Source: an uncultured Propionivibrio sp.
GTDB taxonomy: Bacteria; Pseudomonadota; Gammaproteobacteria; Burkholderiales; Rhodocyclaceae
NCBI RefSeq assembly: GCF_963666255.1
Contig: NZ_OY762655.1
Coordinates: forward strand, 1,297,750 to 1,361,749
Reading direction: 5' to 3'
Length of the DNA: 64,000 bases
This document shows, piece after piece, positions 50,300 through 58,563 of the stretch. Position numbers and translations under genes: made by a program. The first letter of the stretch is position 1; each line of letters starts with the position of its first letter. The notes below the pieces were generated by a model. It was not told the DNA's origin. It ran no database searches and was given only the letters and a program-made list of their open reading frames with translations.

Positions 50300-50363
50300 C
50301 AGAAGTTCACGAAACGGGAATGAAGAAGATTCGGCATTGTACGCACACCGGCGCACGCGACGC

Positions 50364-50981
50364 TCAATAGGCCACCGGCACCGGATCCAGGCTGCGCCAC
50401 AGGTACCAGGTGGCGACCGAACGCCACGGCTGCCAGCGCTCGCCGAAGGCGGCCAGCTGCCACCGCGTCGGACGCTCGCCGGCGCAATAGTGCAGCGCCA
50501 CCGCCCGCTGCAGGCCGATATCGTCGAGCGGAAAGACGTCGGGACGCAGCAGGTTGAAGATCAGGAACATCTCGGCCGTCCACACGCCGATGCCGCGCAC
50601 GGCGGTCAGCGCGGCGATCACCGCCGCGTCATCCATCGTCGCCCAGTGCTCGACCTCGATCGAACCGTCGGCGAAGTGCCGGGCAAGATCGCTCAGGTAC
50701 TCGGTCTTGCGCACCGACAGGCCGCAGGCGCGCAGCGCCTCGCTGTCGAGCGCCAGCACTGCCGCCGGCGTCACCTCGGGCATGGCCGCGGCGAAACGCG
50801 ACCAGACGCTGTCGGCGGCGCGCACCGAAATCTGCTGGCCGACGATCGAACGCGCCAGTGTCCCGAAGGGATCGCCGCGCGAAACGAGCACACTGCCGGG
50901 ATGGCTGCGGATGATGCCGGCCATGACCGGATCGCTTTCCAACAGGGCACGCACCGCCTTGCGCCAATACTTGATCGTCAT
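50364..50981 (-). CDS. alkA: DNA-3-methyladenine glycosylase II-like
   Basis: A 205-aa HhH-GPD glycosylase. The helix-hairpin-helix is LTAVRGIGVWTAEMFLIF, and the catalytic Asp is in FPLDDIGLQRAVALHY. The N-terminal half (DPFGTLARSIVGQQISVRAADSVWSRF) is the usual core. It lacks the N-terminal domain of E. coli AlkA and is of the short type common in proteobacteria. It removes alkylated purines. The ATG at 50981 is selected by family length; a longer frame reaches 51068. Confidence 0.88.
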   Translation of the reverse strand: MTIKYWRKAVRALLESDPVMAGIIRSHPGSVLVSRGDPFGTLARSIVGQQISVRAADSVWSRFAAAMPEVTPAAVLALDSEALRACGLSVRKTEYLSDLARHFADGSIEVEHWATMDDAAVIAALTAVRGIGVWTAEMFLIFNLLRPDVFPLDDIGLQRAVALHYCAGERPTRWQLAAFGERWQPWRSVATWYLWRSLDPVPVAY

Positions 50982-51132
50982 TAGTTCGTAGAAATCAGGG
51001 AGTTGTCGGAATTCCGGCGCATGCAAAAAGCGTTTGCAGCGCCCGAGGATTTTGGCTAATCTTCGCACGATTTAACACTCGCAACGCGGCAAGATCGGGA
51101 AATTCAAACGCTTTCTCCGCGATAAAAACCAC

Positions 51133-52833
51133 ATGACAGAACGCGTCTGGCTGCAAAGTTACCCGGCAAACATCCCTGCCGACATCGACATCTCGGGCTA
51201 CGGCTCCGTCCTCGACTTCTTCGACGAGACGATCCGCAAGTACGCCGACAAGCCGGCCTTCTCAAATTTCGGCAAGCACATGAGCTTCGCCGGTCTCGAC
51301 GCGCTGTCGCAGCAGTTCGCCAGCTATCTGCAGACGCTCGGCACGCTCGACAAGGGCGACCGCGTCGCCGTCATGATGCCGAACCTGCTGCAATACCCAG
51401 TCGTGCTCTTCGGCATCCTGCGCGCCGGGCTCACCGTCGTGAACATCAATCCGCTGTTCACCGCCCGCGAACTCGAGGCTCAGTTGCGCGATTCCGGCGC
51501 CAAGGCCATCGTCGTGCTCGAGAACTTCGCCGCGACGCTGCAGAAGGTGCTCGCCAACACCGCCGTCGAACACGTCGTCACCTCGCAGATCGGCGACATG
51601 CTGGCGACGCCGAAGCGCTGGCTGCTCAATGCCGCCGTCAAGCACGTGCGCAAGATGGTGCCGCCCTGGCGCATTTCCGGCGCCGTGCCGCTGCGCCAGG
51701 CGCTCGCACACGGCCGTACGCGGCCGTTCACGCCGGTCCGCAGCCACCACGACGATATTGCCTTCCTCCAATACACCGGCGGCACCACCGGCATTTCCAA
51801 GGGCGCAATGCTCACGCACGCCAACCTGCTGGCCAACCTCGAACAAATCAACAAGTGGATCTCCGTCAGTTTCCGCGAGGCGCAGGAAGTGGTGATCTCG
51901 CCGCTGCCGATGTACCACATTTTCTGCCTGACCTCGACGCTCGGCTTCATGAAATGGGGCAGCCTCAACGTGCTGATCACCAATCCGCGCGACCTGCCCG
52001 GCTTCGTCCGCGAGCTTCGCCGCTGGAAGTTCAGCGTCATGACCGGCGTCAATACGCTGTTCAACGGATTGCTGCACACACCGGGCTTCGACAAGCTCGA
52101 CTTCTCCTCGCTCAAGGTCGTCGTCGGCGGCGGCGCGGCGGTGCAGAAACCGGTCGCCGAGCGCTGGCGCGAAGTCACCGGCGCCTACGTCACCGAAGCC
52201 TACGGCCTCACCGAAACCTCACCCGGCGTCTGCTGCGTGCCGCTCGGCGCCCCCTGGGACGGCACCATCGGCTTGCCGGTGTCCTCAACGCTGGTCAGCA
52301 TCCGCAACGAAGCCTTTGAAGAATTGCCGCTCTGGGACGGGAAGTCGGATGTCGAGGCCTGCACCGGCGAGATCTGCGTGCGCGGACCGCAGGTGATGAA
52401 GGGCTACTGGAACAACCCCGAGGAAACCGCCCGCACGCTCCAGGACGGCTGGCTCAAGACCGGCGACATCGGCTACATGGATTACCACGGCTATGTCCGC
52501 ATCACCGACCGCAAGAAGGACATGATCCTCGTCTCCGGCTTCAACGTGTATCCCAACGAGATCGAGAGCATCGCCATGGCGCATCCGGGCGTGGCCGAGT
52601 GCGCGGCGATTGGCGTGCCCAACGAACACTCGGGCGAAGCCGTGCGCCTGCTGGTCGTGCGCAAGGACCCGACGCTGACCGCCGAGGCCCTGCTCGCCTA
52701 CTGCCGTACCCAGCTGACCGCCTATAAACTGCCACGACAGATCGAATTCCGCGACGCGCTGCCGAAAACGCCGATCGGCAAGATCCTGCGCCGCGAACTT
52801 CGCGACGAATTGAGAAAAGCGGAAAAGACTTGA
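51133..52833 (+). CDS. fadD: Long-chain-fatty-acid--CoA ligase
   Basis: A 566-aa ANL-superfamily enzyme activating fatty acids with ATP and CoA. Motifs: QYTGGTTGISKGAMLTH (phosphate loop), TEAYGLTETSPGVC, GWLKTGDIGYMD and DRKKDMILVSGFNVYPNEIE. The C-terminal lysine is in KTPIGKILRREL. Length and order match FadD. It is the peripheral membrane entry point of beta-oxidation. No Shine-Dalgarno is obvious, and it is transcribed alone. Confidence 0.93.
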   Translation: MTERVWLQSYPANIPADIDISGYGSVLDFFDETIRKYADKPAFSNFGKHMSFAGLDALSQQFASYLQTLGTLDKGDRVAVMMPNLLQYPVVLFGILRAGLTVVNINPLFTARELEAQLRDSGAKAIVVLENFAATLQKVLANTAVEHVVTSQIGDMLATPKRWLLNAAVKHVRKMVPPWRISGAVPLRQALAHGRTRPFTPVRSHHDDIAFLQYTGGTTGISKGAMLTHANLLANLEQINKWISVSFREAQEVVISPLPMYHIFCLTSTLGFMKWGSLNVLITNPRDLPGFVRELRRWKFSVMTGVNTLFNGLLHTPGFDKLDFSSLKVVVGGGAAVQKPVAERWREVTGAYVTEAYGLTETSPGVCCVPLGAPWDGTIGLPVSSTLVSIRNEAFEELPLWDGKSDVEACTGEICVRGPQVMKGYWNNPEETARTLQDGWLKTGDIGYMDYHGYVRITDRKKDMILVSGFNVYPNEIESIAMAHPGVAECAAIGVPNEHSGEAVRLLVVRKDPTLTAEALLAYCRTQLTAYKLPRQIEFRDALPKTPIGKILRRELRDELRKAEKT

Positions 52834-52999
52834 AAAGCCGGCAGCCTTGACGCCACCCATCCGCCTTCTCGCCCAGCCGGCACGCCAGAAAAGCAACAGG
52901 CCACGGCAAAAAGCGCGGATTCCGGCGTCGACGCCCTTAAAATCAACGGACTCAGGCTAAAATAGCCCAAACCAGTTATCAGGCCGATCGCGCCCATTC

Positions 53000-54214
53000 A
53001 TGCGTTTGACATACTTCTTCTTCCGTCCGCTCGTATCCGCCGCCCATGGCTGGGTCGCGTTCGATCTCGGCACACGCGCCGAGGAGAGACTCAGCAGCCA
53101 GGACATCGTCCGCTGCCTGCGCGAAGCCAACGCCGGCTCGCTCGCCGCGTTGCACCCGCTCATCATCGCGAGCAAGCCCGCCTGGCTGGAGCAAGCGGAT
53201 CTGCGCGAAGCGCTCAGGCCGGGCCAGGCGATCTTCATGCTGCCGCCCTCGGCGCTCGACGACGAGAAGGCGCTGGCGACCAGCAAGTCCCTGCTCGCGC
53301 AGGACTATCACATCGGCATCGCCGTCGACGGCAAGGACATGGTGCGCCGCGTGCCGCGACTCTCCTTCGATCACGTCGCCATGACGGCGACATTGGCGCA
53401 CGACGAACTGACGGCAAGCACACTGGGACATTTTTCCGACCTCGGTTTCCGCAAGATCGCGACCGAGGTCACGACGCAAGAGTTGTATGACTGGGTCGCC
53501 ACGCATGGTTTCGCGGCCAGTCATTGCGGCTTCCTGTCCGAACGCAACCCCGCCGGCGGCCGTCAACCCGACCTCGCCCGCCTGAAGCTGCTCAAGCTGC
53601 TCAGCATCGTCGAACACGACGGCGACACGCGCGAGATCGAATCGATCTTCCGCGAGGAACCGAAGCTCTCGTATAACCTGCTGCGGCTCGTCAATTCGGT
53701 CGCCGTCGGCGCCCGTACGCGCATCAGCAACTTCTCGCAGGCAATCACCATCCTGGGACGGCGCCAACTGCAGCGCTGGCTGCAGCTCCTGATCTATGCC
53801 AACAACCTCGCCGAAAGCAATCAGCCGAATCCGCTGATGCAACTCGCCGCGACCCGCGGGCGCCTGATCGAACTTCTGTGCAAGTCGATCAATTCGCCGT
53901 CGGGCAGCGCCGAAAGCTGCGACAACGCCTTCATGACCGGCTTGTTCTCACTGCTCGACGTGCTGCTCAACATGCCGATGGCCGACATCCTCAAGGAACT
54001 GCCGCTGCAGGAAGAAGTCGTCGCCGCACTGGCCGATCCGGAAAACGGCGGCGTTCTCGGCAAACTCCTGTCGATCGTCGCTCACGCTGAAAAAGGCCAG
54101 TTCGGCCGCGCCTCGCTGCTGCTTGACGACCTCGACATCTCCCCGGACACCCATGCCGCCGCGCAAGTGCTGGCGCTGCATTGGGCGGCCCGGATCAACA
54201 TCGGCAACGACTAA
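53000..54214 (+). CDS. HDOD signalling protein with degenerate EAL-like N-terminus (YuxH type)
   Basis: A 404-aa protein. Residues about 1-190 have the layout of a minimal EAL domain (QAIFMLPPSALDD, GIAVDGKDM, KIATEVTTQELYDWVATHGF) but none of the EAL catalytic motifs. Residues about 195-380 form an HDOD domain (LLKLLSIVEHDGDTREIESIFREEPKLSYNLLRLVNS, LGRRQLQRWLQLLIY). EAL-HDOD proteins act as non-enzymatic signalling or c-di-GMP-related adaptors. The stop TAA at 54212-54214 is also the first three bases of the inverted-repeat element there. Confidence 0.82.
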   Translation: MRLTYFFFRPLVSAAHGWVAFDLGTRAEERLSSQDIVRCLREANAGSLAALHPLIIASKPAWLEQADLREALRPGQAIFMLPPSALDDEKALATSKSLLAQDYHIGIAVDGKDMVRRVPRLSFDHVAMTATLAHDELTASTLGHFSDLGFRKIATEVTTQELYDWVATHGFAASHCGFLSERNPAGGRQPDLARLKLLKLLSIVEHDGDTREIESIFREEPKLSYNLLRLVNSVAVGARTRISNFSQAITILGRRQLQRWLQLLIYANNLAESNQPNPLMQLAATRGRLIELLCKSINSPSGSAESCDNAFMTGLFSLLDVLLNMPMADILKELPLQEEVVAALADPENGGVLGKLLSIVAHAEKGQFGRASLLLDDLDISPDTHAAAQVLALHWAARINIGND

Positions 54215-54268
54215 GAGTCTATTTCGGTAGGGCTCGCGGATCGCGATCCCTACCGAAATAGGCTCTAA
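54212..54268. repeat. 57-bp inverted-repeat element (short form of the MITE family)
   Basis: TAAGAGTCTATTTCGGTAGG begins at 54212 and its near-perfect complement (CCCTACCGAAATAGGCTCT) occupies 54248-54266, around a short centre that itself contains GGATCGCGATCC. The arms match the ends of the 182-bp element at 32875-33056. It supplies the TAA of the HDOD gene. It also encodes the last ~17 residues and stop of the convergent DUF123 gene. Confidence 0.82.
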
Positions 54269-54656
54269 ACGACAACCGCGAGGGCAGGCGCTTCAGGTGA
54301 CTGCCGCAGCCCGCGCGGCAATCGCTGGCGCCGAAGCCGGGCACCAGTATCTCTCCAATCTGACGCTGATTGAGCGCGCACTCGGGCTCGACAAAATACA
54401 GGACATCGCGAACGGCGACACCCGGTTGTGCAAGCAGGTAATCGATGTGCCACCGCAGCGTCTTGTGCGCCGACAGGTGCCGGCGCACACGCGCTTCGAG
54501 ATTGCGCACGGCGCTGCCGGTATAGACATACCAGCCGGCGGGAAAATCGAAGGTGCCGAAACGTCCGACCGTCACCGTGACGCGGCGCGACACCCGGATC
54601 AGCAACTGGTAGGTGCGCGCGTGGCCAGACGCTACCGACGCTGCATCAGCCGCCAC
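54219..54656 (-). CDS. DUF123 GIY-YIG-related protein
   Basis: A protein of about 145 aa. The core TYQLLIRVSRRVTVTVGRFGTFDFPAGWYVYTGSA-NLEARVRRHL-KTLRWHIDYLL fits DUF123, a GIY-YIG-nuclease-like family, with GWYVYTGSA as the GIY-YIG equivalent. C-terminal Cys and His residues (DCRAGCGSHL) follow. The start is uncertain: a GTG at 54656 gives an 11-base overlap with the upstream hydrolase stop. The final segment SFRAYFGRDRDPRALPK and its TAG are read through the inverted-repeat element, so the C-terminus is repeat-derived. Function unknown. Confidence 0.65.
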   Translation of the reverse strand: MAADAASVASGHARTYQLLIRVSRRVTVTVGRFGTFDFPAGWYVYTGSAVRNLEARVRRHLSAHKTLRWHIDYLLAQPGVAVRDVLYFVEPECALNQRQIGEILVPGFGASDCRAGCGSHLKRLPSRLSFRAYFGRDRDPRALPK

Positions 54657-55284
54657 AGAACGGATTGTGACGCCGCTCGTAACCGATCGTCGACATCGGG
54701 CCATGGCCGGATATGAAAGCGACATCGTCGCCGAGCGGCCACAGCTTGCCGTGGATCGACGCGATCAGCGTATCGAAGTCGCCCTTGGGAAAATCGGTAC
54801 GGCCAATCGAGCCCTTGAACAGCACATCGCCGACCAGCGCGAGGCGACCGGGTTCATTGAAGAACACCACGTGTCCCGGCGTATGGCCGGGACAATGCAG
54901 CACCTTCAATTCGACATTGCCGAAGCGCACGACGTCATCCTGCTCAAGCCAGCGATCCGGGGTGAAGGCGCGCACGCCGGGGAAACCGTAGACCTTGCTC
55001 TGCGCCGGCATTCCTTCGATCCAGAACGCATCCTCGCGCTGCGGCCCTTCGACCGGCACCGAGAGTTGCTCCGCCAACTCGGCGACGCCGCCGGCGTGAT
55101 CGATGTGGCCATGCGTCACCAGAATGCGCTCGGGCGTCAGTCCGTTTTTCTCGATCGCCGCCGTGATGCGGTTGAGGTTGCCGCCCGGATCGACGATCGC
55201 CGCTTTCATCGTTTCGCTGCACCAAAGGATCGAACAGTTCTGCTCGAACGGGGTCACCGGCACGGTCAGGTATTTGATTGGCAT
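54646..55284 (-). CDS. MBL-fold hydrolase (glyoxalase II-like, YcbL type)
   Basis: A 212-aa metallo-beta-lactamase-fold enzyme. The metal motif is THGHIDHAGG, with further ligands in HCPGHTPGHVVF, VGDVLFKGSIGRTDFP and FISGHGPMSTIG. This is the small YcbL/GLX2-like branch, which hydrolyses thioesters such as S-lactoylglutathione. DUF123 follows with a short overlap, suggesting an operon. It is divergent from the LyxK-like kinase gene. Confidence 0.88.
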   Translation of the reverse strand: MPIKYLTVPVTPFEQNCSILWCSETMKAAIVDPGGNLNRITAAIEKNGLTPERILVTHGHIDHAGGVAELAEQLSVPVEGPQREDAFWIEGMPAQSKVYGFPGVRAFTPDRWLEQDDVVRFGNVELKVLHCPGHTPGHVVFFNEPGRLALVGDVLFKGSIGRTDFPKGDFDTLIASIHGKLWPLGDDVAFISGHGPMSTIGYERRHNPFCGG

Positions 55285-55355
55285 GATATCGGCAAGAGGG
55301 AATCGTTGATGGAAAAAGTATAACAGATGGCGCCAATCGTCCGTTCTGCCTTGGC

Positions 55356-55378
55356 TATAATCGTGTCATGGCCATGAC
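55356..55378 (+). promoter_or_regulatory. Promoter -10 and palindromic operator before the LyxK-like gene
   Basis: A perfect TATAAT at 55356-55361 is followed three bases later by the perfect 14-bp palindrome GTCATGGCCATGAC (55365-55378), about 75-95 bases before the start codon. The -35 region is poor. The arrangement suggests a repressor site over the transcription start; no regulator gene is adjacent. Confidence 0.45.
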
Positions 55379-55450
55379 GGCCGGGAATCGGGGGGCCGGA
55401 CCGAGGCACGCCCCGCCCGCAAAGACACTCACTGCCCCAGGGAATCACGC

Positions 55451-56968
55451 ATGGACAGCTATTTTCTCGGCATCGACAACGGCGGCACGCTGACCAAGGC
55501 CGTCCTCTTCAACGCCCGCGGCCAGGCCGTCGCCAGCGCATCGGCCCGCGTGCCGATGCAAAGACCGCAGCCGGGATTCACCGAACGCGACATGGAAGCG
55601 CTGTGGCAGGCCAACGTCGCCGTCATCCGCGACACGGTCGCCGCTGCCAAGGTTCCGGCCGAGTCGATTCGCGGCATCGCCTGTACCGGGCATGGCAAGG
55701 GCCTTTACCTCTGGGGCAAGGACGACACGCCGGCCGCCAACGGCATCGTTTCGACCGACGGCCGCGCCTGGGCCTACGCCCGCCAGTGGCAACAGGACGG
55801 CACCGCCGACCGGGTCTTCGACAGGACGCTGCAGACGCCGCTGGCCTGTCAGCCGGTCGCGCTCTGGCGCTGGTTCCAGGATCACCGTCCGGAGGTGCTC
55901 GGGCGCACGCGCTGGGTCTTCGCCGTCAAGGACTACATCCGCTTCCGCCTCACCGGCGAAGCCTGCTCGGAAATCACCGACGCCTCGGGCACCAGCCTGA
56001 TGGACCTGCGCCGGTCCGCTTTCGACGCCGGCGTGCTCGATGCATTCGGCATTGCCGACATCGCTGACAAGCTGCCGCCGCTACGCGGATCGACCGAACT
56101 GTGCGGACACGTCACGGCACCGGTGGCGGCGCTCACCGGACTGCGCGAGGGCACACCGGTCGCCGGCGGCATGTTCGACATCGACGCCTGCGCGGTGGCC
56201 ATGGATGTCGTCGACGAACGTTATCTCTGCGTCATCGCCGGCACCTGGGGCATCAACGAGTACGTGTCGCGCCAGCCGGTGCTCGATCGCTCGATCCGGA
56301 TGAATTCGCTCTTCTGCCTGCCCGGTCTCTATCTCATCGAGGAATCGAGCCCGACCTCGGCCAGCAACTACGACTGGTTCTCGACGCTCTTCCTCGAACC
56401 GGAGCGCGCCGAGGCCGCCGCACGCGGCATCAGCCTGCATGCACTGGCCGAGGAGATGGCCGCAACGGTCGCCCACGACGCCCAGTCGATTCTCTTCCTG
56501 CCCTTCCTCTACGGCTCGAACGACAATCCGCAGGCCAAGGCCGCCTTCATCGGACTCGACAGCGCGCATTCACGACCGCAACTGATCCGCGCGGTGCTCG
56601 AAGGCATCGTCTTCTCGCACCGCGTTCACATTGAACGCCTGCTCGCCAACCGCGCCACGCCGCCGGAGGCCATCCGGCTCGCCGGCGGCGCCGCCGCCAA
56701 CCGTACCTGGGCGCAGATTTTTGCCGATGTCATTGGTCTGCCGGTCGAGATCGTCGATGCCGCCGAACTTGGCGCGCTCGGCTGTGCCATGGCGGCCGCC
56801 GTCGCCACCGGCCAGTGCCGCGACCTCGCCGACGCCGCCCGGCAGATGGTCACGGTCAAGGAAAGGCTGCTGCCGGACCCGGACAAGAAAGCGGTCTACG
56901 ATCGCAAGTTCGCCCGTTTCGCCAAGGCTGCCCGGGCGCTCGACGACCTCTGGAACGACGAAGCCTGA
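55451..56968 (+). CDS. lyxK: FGGY carbohydrate kinase (L-xylulokinase-like)
   Basis: A 505-aa two-domain sugar kinase. The N-terminal phosphate loop is GIDNGGTLTKAVLF. The N-domain (about 1-250) has GIACTGHGKGLYLWGKDD and WVFAVKDYIRFRLTGE. The FGGY_C domain (about 265-500) has IAGTWGIN, FLPFLYGSN and LAGGAAANRTWAQIFADVIG. The overall layout and local runs (GKGL-L, EASPTS-like EESSPTSASNYDWF) resemble E. coli LyxK, which phosphorylates L-xylulose. No sugar isomerase, epimerase or transporter gene is adjacent, so the substrate is tentative. AGGGAA precedes the ATG. Confidence 0.8.
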   Translation: MDSYFLGIDNGGTLTKAVLFNARGQAVASASARVPMQRPQPGFTERDMEALWQANVAVIRDTVAAAKVPAESIRGIACTGHGKGLYLWGKDDTPAANGIVSTDGRAWAYARQWQQDGTADRVFDRTLQTPLACQPVALWRWFQDHRPEVLGRTRWVFAVKDYIRFRLTGEACSEITDASGTSLMDLRRSAFDAGVLDAFGIADIADKLPPLRGSTELCGHVTAPVAALTGLREGTPVAGGMFDIDACAVAMDVVDERYLCVIAGTWGINEYVSRQPVLDRSIRMNSLFCLPGLYLIEESSPTSASNYDWFSTLFLEPERAEAAARGISLHALAEEMAATVAHDAQSILFLPFLYGSNDNPQAKAAFIGLDSAHSRPQLIRAVLEGIVFSHRVHIERLLANRATPPEAIRLAGGAAANRTWAQIFADVIGLPVEIVDAAELGALGCAMAAAVATGQCRDLADAARQMVTVKERLLPDPDKKAVYDRKFARFAKAARALDDLWNDEA

Positions 56969-56994
56969 ACCGGCGCAAGCGCCGCCCGGCCCGG

Positions 56995-57753
56995 CTATCG
57001 CGACAGGATCATCTGGCCATTGGCGGCGCTCATCTTCAAACGCCCAAGAAAGCTCATGCCGATCAGGGGACTGCCGACATTGGGCAGAATCATCACCCGG
57101 ATGTCCTTGAGCGTGATCTGCCCAACCCGGACCTGCGGCACGACCTTGATAATCCCGGAAACGACGCCGTTCGCCGTCATGGACTGCGCCGTCTTGCCCT
57201 CCAGTGAAATTCCCATGAGCCCGGCGGTCGCCGTGCTGATCGCGATGGACGAGGCGCCGGTATCGATCAGGGCGTCACGCACCGTCACCCCGTTGATGGT
57301 GAGATCCGCAAAATAGTGACCGTGCCGATCGGAGCGCAGGCTCATCACCCGAGGTGCGTCATCCCCCTCCGACACGCCGCACAAGGCGTCGGTACACTCC
57401 GGGCCCCTGGCCAGTTTCTCCCGCGCCTGATATTGCGCCAGCCATCGTTTCGCCGTCGCATCGCCATTTCTGCCGGCCTGCCGATACCAGTGCAGGGCTT
57501 TATCCTTGCAGCGACTAACCAGATAACCGCTCTCGTAGCTCACCGCCAGGTTGCGTTGCGCGACAGCGTCTCCGCGTTTCGCCGCATGAAATCGCTTCAG
57601 GAAATCCGGCAGCGGACGCGCCAGCGGCAATTCATTCAGCATATCATCGGCAGCGAAGTACGCTTCAGTTCCGCAGTCTCCGGCGGCATGGGCCGCCACA
57701 CCGAAGACGCCGCAGCACGCTGACACCAGGAATGTTCGCAGTAGTGATTTCAA
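56995..57753 (-). CDS. Exported retropepsin-like aspartic protease with Sel1-type repeat
   Basis: A 252-aa protein starting on TTG (57753), supported by AGGAGGAG seven to nine bases upstream and by a clear signal peptide (MKSLLRTFLVSACCGVFGVAAHA). Residues about 50-105 contain a Sel1/TPR-like repeat (GDAVAQRNLAVSYESGY, DKALHWYRQAGRNGDATAKRWLAQ). A retropepsin-like domain (about 145-252) has the catalytic Asp164 in LIDTGASSIAIS and the flap/second-strand elements GIIKVVPQVRVG and LIGMSFLGRL. Such TIGR02281-type proteases are dimeric and periplasmic, with unknown targets. It is convergent with the kinase gene. Confidence 0.82.
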   Translation of the reverse strand: MKSLLRTFLVSACCGVFGVAAHAAGDCGTEAYFAADDMLNELPLARPLPDFLKRFHAAKRGDAVAQRNLAVSYESGYLVSRCKDKALHWYRQAGRNGDATAKRWLAQYQAREKLARGPECTDALCGVSEGDDAPRVMSLRSDRHGHYFADLTINGVTVRDALIDTGASSIAISTATAGLMGISLEGKTAQSMTANGVVSGIIKVVPQVRVGQITLKDIRVMILPNVGSPLIGMSFLGRLKMSAANGQMILSR

Positions 57754-57936
57754 TTGATCGCTCCTCCTGCTTCAATACTACGGTGCCCGACGCCACGCTC
57801 CTGTGAGAAATCGCACAGTTGGCACAAACGCCTACCTCCGGCAACACTCGCACCGTCCGCGTGATGCGAGGTGCGATATGACATGGCCGGCCAAGCTGAC
57901 AGGCGTCAGCGACGACGCTCGCTGCGCTTGTGAGAC

Positions 57937-58038
57937 ATTCCCACAGATGGCGTAGACAAGGCTGTGGATAGACACTGGATGAATGCGCCAACCCCATTGG
58001 CGCGAAAGGAAATTTCCAGAACGCCTAAAAATGCGGCA
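57937..58038. ncRNA. Spaced repeat unit 1, candidate small RNA
   Basis: First of four ~100-bp conserved blocks in the 930-base gene-free stretch 57754-58683. Conserved elements in order: CTGTGGATAGAC, the hairpin TGCGCCAA-N5-TTGGCGC, AAAGGA, CGCCTAAAAA and GCGGCA. The block is ungapped against the others over its last 81 bases. Orientation is not certain. Confidence 0.5.
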
Positions 58039-58142
58039 GATGCCGTCCACAACCGATACTTATCGACAACATGGCCGGATCGGCATCCGGGCGCCGGCCA
58101 TTAAATGCCAAAAACATAACCGTGCCTATTCCCGCACCGTGC

Positions 58143-58242
58143 ATTCACAGATTGCGTGGACAGGCCTGTGGATAGACATTGGACAGACGCGCCAAGTCCA
58201 TTGGTGCAAAAGGACTTTTCGCCCCTGCCTAAAAAATCGGCA
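58143..58242. ncRNA. Spaced repeat unit 2, candidate small RNA
   Basis: Second copy, 206 bases after the first. It has CTGTGGATAGAC, hairpin GCGCCAA-N5-TTGGTGC (one G-T pair replaces a G-C), AAAAGGACTTTT, GCCTAAAAAA and TCGGCA. The ~105-base sequence between copies 1 and 2 is not conserved. Confidence 0.5.
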
Positions 58243-58358
58243 AACACTTCGGACGCAGTGCATCCGCCCGTTGCGCGGTGCAAGAACCGCGGGGCGCCGT
58301 GGCGTCGCAACGCAATTGGCATAAACATCCGCCAGTATCGCCACATCGGTATTCACAC

Positions 58359-58458
58359 ATTCACAGTTCTCGTTGAAAAGCCTGTGGACAGCCTTGGGAT
58401 GGATGCGCCAAATGCATTGGCAGGAAAGGATTTTTTTGCCGCGCCTGAAAAACAGGCA
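58359..58458. ncRNA. Spaced repeat unit 3, candidate small RNA
   Basis: Third copy, 216 bases after the second. It has CCTGTGGACAGCC, GCGCCAA-N5-TTGGCAG (hairpin weakened on one side), AAAGGATTTTTTT and a second hairpin GCCTG-AAAAA-CAGGC. Units 3 and 4 are more alike than either is to 1 or 2. Confidence 0.5.
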
Positions 58459-58563
58459 AACCACCCGGCCGGACACAGGCAAGACATGCGTCGCGGCAAA
58501 AATCGCACGACCTTGTCTCCTGTCGATGCGTACGGCATAGAACGGCTCATTTCACTCACCGCC

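Noticed and set aside
52951-52968. GGCTAAAATAGCC palindrome before the HDOD gene as an operator
   Set aside because: Only five-base arms around an A-rich -10-like sequence; too short to separate from chance.
57961-58400. TGTGGATAG/TGTGGACAG motifs as DnaA boxes of a replication origin
   Set aside because: They differ from TTATCCACA by one or two bases, occur once per repeat unit, and no dnaA, dnaN, gidA or AT-rich unwinding region is nearby.
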